DNA of 64,000 nt from Kineosporia succinea (GTDB lineage Bacteria; Actinomycetota; Actinomycetes; Actinomycetales; Kineosporiaceae): NCBI RefSeq assembly GCF_030811555.1, contig NZ_JAUSQZ010000001.1, positions 1,116,001-1,180,000 of the forward strand, written 5' to 3'. The notes under the pieces were generated by a model. The model saw only the letters and a list, made by a program, of their open reading frames with translations. It made no database searches and was not told the origin of the DNA. Below, piece after piece: positions 57,655 through 64,000 of this stretch. Every line of letters begins with the position of its first letter. The first letter of the stretch is position 1. The position numbers were made by a program, and so were the translations under genes.

Positions 57655-58857
57655 ATGAGCGAGCACCCCCTCCGGACGGCCACCAAGGACCGGCTCGACC
57701 ACGCCACCGCCCATCTCGACCCACCCGTCGCCGTGATCGACCTCCCGGCTCTCGACGCGAACGTGGCCGACCTGCTGCGCCGGGCCGCCGGCAAGCCGAT
57801 CCGCCTGGCCAGCAAGTCGATCCGGAGCCGGGCCGTGCTGGAACGGGTGCACGCCCTTCCCGGGTTCGCCGGGGTGCTGGGTTACACCGTCGCCGAGGCG
57901 ATCTGGCTGTCGCAGACGCTCGACGACATCGTGGTGGCCTATCCCTCCGCCGAACGCAACGCGCTGCGCGAGCTGGCCGCCGACGAGCGGGCCCGGGAGC
58001 GGGTGACGCTGATGGTCGACTCCCCCGAGCAGCTCGACCTCATCGACGCGGTCGCCCCGGGCCACCCGGAGCTGCAGATCTGCCTCGACCTGGACGCGTC
58101 GCTGCGGGCCGCCGGGGGCCGCGTGCACATCGGCACCCGCCGCTCGGCCGTCTTCACCCCGGCCGACGCGCTGCGGGTGGCCCGGGAGATCGACTCCCGC
58201 AACGGTTTCCGGCTGACCGGCATCATGTCCTACGAGGGGCAGGTGGCCGGGCTCGGCAACCGGCCGCCGGGCAAGCCACTCTACGGGCTCGCGGTCACCG
58301 CGATGCAGACGCTGTCGGTGCGCGAGCTGGCGGGGCGCCGGGCCGAGGTGGTCGCCGCGGTGAACGCCGAGTTCCCGCTGCGGTTCGTGAACGCCGGCGG
58401 AACGGGCTCCCTGGAGACCAGTTCGGCCGAGTCCGCGGTGACCGAGCTGACCGCCGGTTCGGGGCTCTACGGGCCCGGGCTGTTCGACGGCTACCGGCAC
58501 TTCCGGCCCGCCCCGGCCGCGCTCTTCGGCACCGACGTGGTGCGCCGTCCGGGGCCCGGTTTCGTCACGGTGACCGGGGGCGGCTGGATCGCGTCGGGTC
58601 CGGTCGGTCACGACCGCGAGCCGATCCCGGCCTATCCGCAGGGACTCTCGCTGATCGGCACCGAGGGCGCGGGTGAGGTGCAGACCCCGCTGAAGGGGGC
58701 CCCGGCCGACGGCCTGGCCGTCGGCGACCGGGTCTGGTTCCGGCACGCGAAGGCCGGTGAACTGGCCGAGCACGTCGCCACGCTGCACCTGGTGGCCGCC
58801 GACGGCACCGCCGAAGAAGTACCGACCTATCGGGGCGAGGGCAAGCACTTCCTCTAA
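57655..58857 (+). CDS. PLP alanine-racemase-fold enzyme (D-threonine-aldolase/D-serine-dehydratase-like)
   Basis: The product is 400 residues. The fold-III N-terminal barrel has PPVAVIDLPALDANVADLLR and PIRLASKSIRSR with PLP Lys54, then GVLGYTVAEAIWLS, GFRLTGIMSYEGQVAGLG and a C-terminal beta domain containing VTGGGWIASGPVGHDREP. Such enzymes act on D-amino acids by retro-aldol or dehydratase chemistry. It is followed 16 nt later by a D-amino acid oxidase gene, so the two probably form a D-amino-acid catabolic unit. Confidence 0.87.
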   Translation: MSEHPLRTATKDRLDHATAHLDPPVAVIDLPALDANVADLLRRAAGKPIRLASKSIRSRAVLERVHALPGFAGVLGYTVAEAIWLSQTLDDIVVAYPSAERNALRELAADERARERVTLMVDSPEQLDLIDAVAPGHPELQICLDLDASLRAAGGRVHIGTRRSAVFTPADALRVAREIDSRNGFRLTGIMSYEGQVAGLGNRPPGKPLYGLAVTAMQTLSVRELAGRRAEVVAAVNAEFPLRFVNAGGTGSLETSSAESAVTELTAGSGLYGPGLFDGYRHFRPAPAALFGTDVVRRPGPGFVTVTGGGWIASGPVGHDREPIPAYPQGLSLIGTEGAGEVQTPLKGAPADGLAVGDRVWFRHAKAGELAEHVATLHLVAADGTAEEVPTYRGEGKHFL

Positions 58858-58873
58858 CAGTCAGGGGTTTTCC

Positions 58874-59803
58874 ATGGTGGACGTGGTGGTCGCCGGTGGT
58901 GGGATCATCGGGCTCACGTCGGCGGTCCGGCTGCTCGAGGCCGGGCACCGGGTCACCGTGCTCAGCGCGCACCCGCCCGAGCAGACCGTCTCGGCCGTGG
59001 CCGCCGCGGTCTGGTACCCGACGCACTTCGAGGCCGACGACCGGCTGCTGCTCTGGGGTCAGCAGGCGCTGCTGGAGCTGGCGAGGCAGGCGTCCGAGGG
59101 CGTGCCCGGCGTGACCATGCGGCACAGTCGCATGCTGCTGCGCGGCGCCACCGACACCCCGTGGTGGGCCCAGGGCGTGCCGGGGTTCCGGCTCGAGGCG
59201 GCCCCCTCGCCCGAGTTCACCGGCGAGTGGCGGTTCACCGTGCCCGCGGTGCAGACCCGGTCGTACCTGTACTGGCTGATCGAGCAGGTCGAGACGCTGG
59301 GTGGATCGGTGGTGCGCCGCACCCTCGCGAACCTGGGCGAGGCCGGGGGCGACGTCGTGGTCAACGCCACCGGCCTGGCCTCCCGCGAGCTGGTGCCCGA
59401 TCCGGCCGTGCACCCGATCCGCGGCCGCATCGTCGTCCTCAGCAACCCGGGCATCACCGTCTCCTGCCGCGACGAAGACGATCCCGAGGGCGGGATCTAC
59501 GTGCACCCGCGCTCGCGGGACGTGGTCGCCGGCGGCACGTTCGAGCCCGGGCAGAACGACCTCTCCCCCGACGAGTCCGTCACCGGGTCGATCCTGCGGC
59601 GGTGCACGGCGATGGTGCCGGAACTGGCCCGGGCCCGGGTGCTGCGGTCGGTCGCCGGTCTCCGTCCCGGGCGGGAGGGCGGGCCTCGGCTCGAACGCGC
59701 GCAGCTGCCCGACGGCCGGCCGGTCGTGCACACCTACGGGCACGGCGGAGCCGGCATCACGCTGAGCTGGGGATGTGCGGACGAGGTGGTCACCCTGGTC
59801 TGA
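58874..59803 (+). CDS. D-amino acid oxidase
   Basis: The product is 309 residues. FAD-binding VVVAGGGIIGLTSAVRLLEA at the start, AAVWYPTHFEADDRLLLWGQ, PIRGRIVVLSN, the active-site IYVHPRSRDVVAGGTFE block and the C-terminal VVHTYGHGGAGITLSWGC flavin motif are diagnostic of DAAO. It oxidises D-amino acids to imino acids with peroxide release. Coupled in order and spacing with the preceding PLP enzyme. Confidence 0.95.
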   Translation: MVDVVVAGGGIIGLTSAVRLLEAGHRVTVLSAHPPEQTVSAVAAAVWYPTHFEADDRLLLWGQQALLELARQASEGVPGVTMRHSRMLLRGATDTPWWAQGVPGFRLEAAPSPEFTGEWRFTVPAVQTRSYLYWLIEQVETLGGSVVRRTLANLGEAGGDVVVNATGLASRELVPDPAVHPIRGRIVVLSNPGITVSCRDEDDPEGGIYVHPRSRDVVAGGTFEPGQNDLSPDESVTGSILRRCTAMVPELARARVLRSVAGLRPGREGGPRLERAQLPDGRPVVHTYGHGGAGITLSWGCADEVVTLV

Positions 59804-59851
59804 CGGCTCGCTCGAATGGTGGCCGGCCGGGATGTGTGACAGGTCTAGGGC

Positions 59852-61297
59852 GTGACCTCGCACGACACCATGCCCCAGACGCGACACGACAACCGCTGGC
59901 CCGCCTTCGCCGTGTGCCTGGTGGCCGGGTTCATGACGCTGCTCGACGTGAGCATCGTCAACGTGGCCCTTCCCTCGATCCGCAGCGGCGTCTCGGCCAC
60001 GTCGAGCGAGCTGCAGTGGGTCTCCTCCGGCTACGCGCTGAGCTTCGGGCTGGTGCTCGTGGCGGCCGGGCGGATGGGCGACGTGCGTGGCCGCAAGAAC
60101 GTGTTCATCGCCGGGCTCACCCTGTTCACCCTGGCCAGCGCCCTGTGCGGGCTGGCCCCGAACGCCGCGCTCCTGGTGGTGGCCCGGGTGCTGCAGGGGG
60201 TCGCCGGGGGCCTGTTGCAACCGCAGATCTCGGGCTTCATCCAGGAACTGTTCCAGGGCAAGGAGCGGGCCCGGGCGTTCGGTCTCTTCGGCGCCACCGT
60301 GGGTATCTCGACCGCGGTCGGCCCCCTGGTCGGCGGCGCGCTGATCGCCGCGTTCGGCACCGACCACGGCTGGCGCGCGGTCTTCTTCGTCAACGTGCCG
60401 GTCGGCATCGCCGCGGTGATCGCGGCCTTCCGGCTCCTGCCCGCCTCGACGACCCGCCGGGAGTCCAAGGGCCTCGACCCGGTCGGCGCGGTGCTGCTCG
60501 GCGCCGGGGTGCTCTGCCTGCTGCTGCCCCTGGTCGAGTCGCGCAGCTGGACCGGCGTCCTGCCCTGGCTGCTGATGATCCCCGCGGTGCTGCTGCTGAC
60601 CGGGTTCGTGCTCTGGGAACGTCGCGCCGCCGACCCGATGGTCGACCTGAACCTGCTCCGGATCCCCTCGTACAGCCTGGGTTCCGTGGTCGGCCTGGTG
60701 TACTTCGCCGGTTTCACGGCCATCTTCTTCGTGTTCGCCCTGTTCCTCCAGGAGGGCAAGGGTTATTCGGCGCTGGAGTCCGGGCTCGCGCTCACCCCGT
60801 TCGCGATCGGCTCGTCGGTGGCGGCCTTCGTCGGCGGCCGGCTGATCGGCCGTCTCGGGCTGCGCCTGGTCGCGATCGGGCTGGCCATGGTGATCACCGG
60901 GCTGCTCGCGACCGTCGTGGCGGTGCGCCTGGTCGACGGCGACGGGATCGGGCTCTGGACGGCCCTGCCGTTGCTGATCGCCGGGCTCGGCAGCGGCGCG
61001 GTGATCTCGCCCAACCTCACCCTGACGCTCGGCGACGTGCCGGTGGCCCAGGCCGGCACCGCGGGCGGCATCGTGCAGACCGCGCAGCGCATCGGTGCCG
61101 CGGCCGGGATCGCCGCGGTCGGCGCGTTGTTCTTCGCGCGGCTCGACGGCACCCGGGGAGACTGGAACGCCTCCCTCTCGGACGCGCTGCTGCTGTGCGC
61201 GGCGGTCACTTTCCTGGCGCTCGTGGTGGCCGTCACCGACCTGCGCCGACGGGCTCACCGCACCGCCGCGTCCACCGTCGGGAGCGCACAGACGTGA
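59852..61297 (+). CDS. MFS exporter, DHA2 family
   Basis: The product is 481 residues from GTG 59852 (ATG 59870 possible). Fourteen TM helices with LLDVSIVNVALPSIRSGVSA, GRMGDVRGRKNVFIAGLTLF (motif A), ARVLQGVAGGLLQPQISGFI (motif B) and GATVGISTAVGPLVGGALIA (motif C). Likely drug or metabolite export. It ends at a strong terminator. Confidence 0.92.
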   Translation: MTSHDTMPQTRHDNRWPAFAVCLVAGFMTLLDVSIVNVALPSIRSGVSATSSELQWVSSGYALSFGLVLVAAGRMGDVRGRKNVFIAGLTLFTLASALCGLAPNAALLVVARVLQGVAGGLLQPQISGFIQELFQGKERARAFGLFGATVGISTAVGPLVGGALIAAFGTDHGWRAVFFVNVPVGIAAVIAAFRLLPASTTRRESKGLDPVGAVLLGAGVLCLLLPLVESRSWTGVLPWLLMIPAVLLLTGFVLWERRAADPMVDLNLLRIPSYSLGSVVGLVYFAGFTAIFFVFALFLQEGKGYSALESGLALTPFAIGSSVAAFVGGRLIGRLGLRLVAIGLAMVITGLLATVVAVRLVDGDGIGLWTALPLLIAGLGSGAVISPNLTLTLGDVPVAQAGTAGGIVQTAQRIGAAAGIAAVGALFFARLDGTRGDWNASLSDALLLCAAVTFLALVVAVTDLRRRAHRTAASTVGSAQT

Positions 61298-61298
61298 G

Positions 61299-61335
61299 CC
61301 GCGAGGCCCACTCGCTGCCAGAGTGGGCCTCGCGG
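61299..61335. terminator. Bidirectional terminator
   Basis: CCGCGAGGCCCACTC and its exact inverse form a 15-bp stem with a 7-nt loop, overlapping the tail of the MFS gene and facing the convergent coiled-coil gene. Confidence 0.88.
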
Positions 61336-61357
61336 CCACTGATCACTACGGGTGTTT

Positions 61358-61900
61358 CTACAGCCGATTGTCGACCTGGGCCCCCGTCCGGGTGAGCGTC
61401 ACCGTCACCTCGGAGACCTCCATTCCTGTTGCGTCTTCCATCTGCTGGAACTCGTCCATCGCGTCCTGAAGGGTTCCTACGGTGGTGTTGTTGTTGTTCA
61501 GGAACGCGTTCAGGGCCGTCTGGTCAAGACTTTGCGGCTGACCGGCGGTGTTCTGATCGGCTATCACCTCCTGAGTGGCCTGCAGGTCCTGATCCGCGAG
61601 GATCGCGTCCTGCAGCTGGGCCCGCTGAAGGCCGAAAGCCTCCAGCTGGGCCTGGATGTCATCGGCCCGTTGCTGTGCGTCCTGCTGGGCCTCGAGCTGT
61701 GCCTGGCGCTCGTCCAGACGGTCCAGGACCGCCTGCTGCGACTGCTGCGCCTGACTCGCCTGCTCGGTCAGCTGGGCCTGGCGGTCCGTTGCTTCCCGGG
61801 CCTGCTGCGTACGCAGCGCGTTCTGCTCAGCGAGGGCCGTGGCCTGTTCGCTGATCGCAGTGGCCGTGTCGCCGAGGTTTCCGATGGGGCCGATGGTCAT
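61358..61900 (-). CDS. Gln/Ala-rich coiled-coil protein, unknown
   Basis: The product is 180 residues from ATG 61900 (GAGGTGCAGAC upstream; earlier in-frame codons do not look coding). Residues about 15-120 are a continuous Gln/Ala-rich coiled coil (EQATALAEQNALRTQQAREA, then QSQQAVLDRLDERQAQLEAQ). The C-terminal ~60 residues include QTALNAFLNNNNTTVGTLQD and a VSEVTVTLTRTGAQVDN strand. No signal peptide. I recognise no family. Structural or scaffold role is possible. Confidence 0.65.
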   Translation of the reverse strand: MTIGPIGNLGDTATAISEQATALAEQNALRTQQAREATDRQAQLTEQASQAQQSQQAVLDRLDERQAQLEAQQDAQQRADDIQAQLEAFGLQRAQLQDAILADQDLQATQEVIADQNTAGQPQSLDQTALNAFLNNNNTTVGTLQDAMDEFQQMEDATGMEVSEVTVTLTRTGAQVDNRL

Positions 61901-62110
61901 GTCTGCACCTCGATTCAAGTCGACGGTTACCGACGTCATCAGCATCGGCCCCACCCCCGGAACCTGTAACAGCCGGGATGAGCCGATCGGCGGAAGGGCC
62001 CGCCGCATTCGCACGCCCGGAGCAGCGTTCGGTTGCGGGCCCCGCGGACTCAGGTGTCGAATGCGCGCGCATCCACCACACGCTCGCGGTCCTCTTCCTT
62101 CCGGGCCTTC

Positions 62111-63064
62111 CTAGCCGAAGTACTGCCGGAGCCAGTCGAACTGCTCCACCTGCTGATGGAACTGGCCGCCCTCGTGGTCGTTGTACGCCCACTCGCGGAT
62201 CTGCTTCTCGCCCGACCAGGCGTTGTAGGCGCCGTAGACGGTCGAGGGCGGGCAGGTCAGGTCCATCAACGCGACCGAGAACAGGGCCGGCACGGTGCCG
62301 CCGGTGCGGGCGAAGTTGACGGCGTCGAAGTACGACAACGTGTTCAGCAGCTGCCCGGCGGCCGGGCGGCGGCGGGCCAGGAAGTTGCTGATCTCCTGGT
62401 ACGGCAGTCGGCTCGCGATCCAGGCCGCGCGCGGGAAGTCGCACAGGAACGGCACGTCGGGCAGCACCGCCTGCGCCTCGCCGAGCACTCCCCCGGCGAT
62501 CGCCAGGCCCCCGCCCTGGCTGCCGCCGACGGTGAGCACCTGACCGGCGTCCACCTCGGCGAGCCCGCGGGCCACCTCCACGGCCAGCGCCGCGTCGGTG
62601 TAAAGGCGCCGATAGTAATGGGTCTCGTTCGACTCCCAGCCCCGGGTGAGGAAACCGGGCACCGACGGGCCGTGCGCCCCCGCGTCCTCGGTGTCGCCGC
62701 CCTGACCCCGGGTGTCCATCACCAGGTGCGCATAACCGGCCAGGGCCCAGGTGACCCGCTCGTGCGGCAGGCCGCGCCCCATGCCGTACCCCATGTACTC
62801 CACCAGGGCCGGCAGCGGCTCGTCACCGCGGTTCGCGGGCAGGTGCAGCCAGGCCTTCACCGGCTGGCCGCCGAACCCGGCGAAGGTCACGTCCCAGGTG
62901 TCGACGGCGGTCAGCCGGTTGTCCACCTTCTCCCGGCGGGGCGCCCAGGACGCCTCGCGGGACTCCTTGAGGGTGCTCCGCCAGAACTCGCTGAAGTCCG
63001 GTGGCAGAACCGTTTCCGCGGTGTACGTTCGCAGCTGGTCGAGAGGCAGATCCGCGTAGCCCAA
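62111..63064 (-). CDS. Acetylxylan esterase / cephalosporin-C deacetylase (AXE1) family
   Basis: The product is 317 residues. The start is TTG 63064, directly after the ROK-gene stop with GAAGGGTGAAGAG as ribosome-binding site; no nearer ATG fits the family start (LPLDQLRTYTAETVLPPDFS). AXE1 features: VKAWLHLPANRGDEPLPALV, GHLVMDTRGQGGDTEDAG-like segment and nucleophile elbow LTVGGSQGGGLAIA, with the late NDHEGG supplying the His. It removes acetyl groups from sugars or cephalosporin-like compounds. Part of a carbohydrate operon. Confidence 0.9.
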   Translation of the reverse strand: MGYADLPLDQLRTYTAETVLPPDFSEFWRSTLKESREASWAPRREKVDNRLTAVDTWDVTFAGFGGQPVKAWLHLPANRGDEPLPALVEYMGYGMGRGLPHERVTWALAGYAHLVMDTRGQGGDTEDAGAHGPSVPGFLTRGWESNETHYYRRLYTDAALAVEVARGLAEVDAGQVLTVGGSQGGGLAIAGGVLGEAQAVLPDVPFLCDFPRAAWIASRLPYQEISNFLARRRPAAGQLLNTLSYFDAVNFARTGGTVPALFSVALMDLTCPPSTVYGAYNAWSGEKQIREWAYNDHEGGQFHQQVEQFDWLRQYFG

Positions 63065-63068
63065 CTCT

Positions 63069-63929
63069 TCACCCTTCCGTGAGTGATCTGAGGGTCGTGT
63101 ATGCCGCGGCCCCCACGAGCGGGGCGTGATCGGGGTCGGTGGCCACGCGCAGCACCACGTCGCGGGCCAGGCCCTTGCGCAGCGGGGGCTCGATCAGGTC
63201 GAACGACCCGGCGATCGAACCGCCCAGGACAAGCACCTCCGCCCCGAAATCCCTGACGTAGGGCGACATCGCCTCGCCCAGGGCCCGGAAGGCGTACTCC
63301 CAGACCTCACACGCCACCACGTCACCGGTGCGGGCCCGCGCGGCGATCTCGTGCACGTCGAGGTGCTCACCGGTGCGCTCGGCGTGGGCCCGGCGGATCG
63401 CCCGGCGGGACACCGTGTCCTCCAGCTCCAGACCGTTCCAGACGATGAAATGCGCCTCGCCGTCGGGCGGTACGCCCGGGCCCTGCGCCATCGGCACCCC
63501 GTCGGCGATGAAGGCCGAGCCGACACCGGTGCCCAGGGTCAGGCAGATGGCCCGGCTGAAGCCCTTCGCCGCCCCGGCCGCGTACTCGCCGAGGCCGAAA
63601 CTGTCGGCGTCGTTGAGGAAGACGGCCCGGGTGATGCCCTGCTGCCCGGCGAGCGCCGTCCGCACGTCGAAACCGTTCAGGGCCTCGAACTTGCCGACGT
63701 TCTCGAACCGCCCGATCCCGGCCTCGTAGTCGAACGGGCCGGGCATGGCGATGCCCCAGGCGGTGCCGGGCGGGACGTCGAGCCAGGCCACGGCCGATCC
63801 CAGCGTGGCCATGAAGTTCTCGGCGGTGGTGTCGGGCTCGAGGTGCCAGCGCCGCTGCCGCACCACCTCGGTGTCCACGACCAGGGCGGCCGTGACGTGC
63901 GAGCCGCCCACCTCCAGCACTCCGATCAC
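63069..63929 (-). CDS. ROK-family sugar kinase/regulator-like protein
   Basis: The product is 286 residues from GTG 63929. N-terminal phosphate loop VLEVGGSHVTAALVVDTEVV, FLNDADSFGLGEYAAGAAKG (catalytic Asp), CLTLGTGVGSAFIADGVPMA and EVLVLGGSIAGSF. It lacks an HTH domain, so it is a kinase (glucokinase/N-acetylmannosamine-kinase class) rather than a repressor. GTG overlaps the stop of the upstream partial gene (GTGA). Confidence 0.88.
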   Translation of the reverse strand: MIGVLEVGGSHVTAALVVDTEVVRQRRWHLEPDTTAENFMATLGSAVAWLDVPPGTAWGIAMPGPFDYEAGIGRFENVGKFEALNGFDVRTALAGQQGITRAVFLNDADSFGLGEYAAGAAKGFSRAICLTLGTGVGSAFIADGVPMAQGPGVPPDGEAHFIVWNGLELEDTVSRRAIRRAHAERTGEHLDVHEIAARARTGDVVACEVWEYAFRALGEAMSPYVRDFGAEVLVLGGSIAGSFDLIEPPLRKGLARDVVLRVATDPDHAPLVGAAAYTTLRSLTEG

Positions 63930-64000
63930 GGCTGGATCACCACGTTGCGCAGCGGTTTCCCGTCGCGCAGGGCCTCGGCCTGCGAGCGCACCAGGGCCGC
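63926..64000 (-). CDS. Partial CDS at window edge, C-terminal 24 residues (possibly a hydroxyacid dehydrogenase)
   Basis: The frame is open to the edge and reads AALVRSQAEALRDGKPLRNV then VIQP and stop, overlapping the ROK start (GTGA). A C-terminus with GKPLRNVV is seen in D-2-hydroxyacid and zinc dehydrogenases of sugar operons; identity is a guess. Confidence 0.5.
   Translation of the reverse strand, partial: AALVRSQAEALRDGKPLRNVVIQP

Overview
The window is high-GC actinobacterial DNA. This is shown by frequent GTG starts, ATGA/GTGA stop-start overlaps, a canonical actinobacterial LexA (SOS) box, a SAM-IV-type riboswitch, and families largely confined to actinobacteria (DUF397, DUF2017, DUF3039, three-helix-bundle proteins). 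The conserved blocks rph-rdgB-MBL hydrolase and clpS-DUF2017-pncB-pncA point the same way. A filamentous or spore-forming actinomycete, perhaps Kineosporiaceae-like, would fit, but I cannot name a species.

Accessory region, about 1-17.94 kb. This is the right part of an integrated element whose left end lies outside the window. It opens with phage tail-fibre or baseplate-type genes (1-4.0 kb), including paralogous lectin-like domains and a collagen-like G-X-X protein. A zinc-ribbon/DUF4145 gene on the opposite strand follows, then two small membrane proteins, a long gene-free stretch with strong RNA hairpins, a DUF397 cluster and an XRE regulator with symmetric operator-like repeats. From 17.26 kb back to 10.67 kb runs a tightly packed minus-strand operon. 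It begins with an excisionase-like HTH protein, continues through small genes and Spd-like membrane proteins, and ends in an FtsK/TraB-type DNA translocase. This is the transfer module of actinomycete integrative and conjugative elements (AICEs). A divergent GntR (KorSA-like) regulator sits at its head, with inverted-repeat operators between them. The element ends at 17911-17936 in the 3' end of a tRNA gene, from T-loop to CCA, with no intact tRNA there. No integrase or replication gene is visible.

Core chromosome, about 17.94-64 kb. In order it carries: a SAM-IV riboswitch plus class V aminotransferase; a GGDEF-EAL protein; a membrane-anchored sulfite-oxidase-like molybdoenzyme; a NarL-type two-component system; secreted phospholipase A2 with an Abhydrolase_9 protein; rdgB-rph-MBL hydrolase; clpS-DUF2017; and an NAD-salvage operon (pncB-pncA plus two more genes) with twin palindromic operators. 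Next come an XRE-cupin regulator divergent from a His-rich methyltransferase, a GNAT, dinB with an SOS box and an in-frame 15-bp repeat tract, an Orn/Lys/Arg decarboxylase-family enzyme, a DEAD/DEAH helicase, an MFS exporter, DUF3039, YqgE/AlgH and ACT-malic enzyme. The last part holds a PAS-GGDEF-EAL protein, a LacI regulator with rhaM, a MarR-controlled DHA2 exporter, a second MarR with a disulfide reductase, an RNA helicase, a sugar-lactone-oxidase-like flavoprotein, a D-amino-acid module (PLP aldolase/racemase-fold enzyme plus D-amino acid oxidase), another DHA2 exporter, a Gln-rich coiled-coil orphan and a sugar operon (ROK kinase, AXE1 esterase, a truncated gene at the edge).

The most unusual features are the combination of phage tail-fibre genes with a conjugation-type translocase operon in one tRNA-bounded element, a 14-bp hairpin that buries a Shine-Dalgarno at 9502-9541, the paired operators of the NAD-salvage operon, and a pentapeptide-coding repeat tract inside the DinB little-finger domain.
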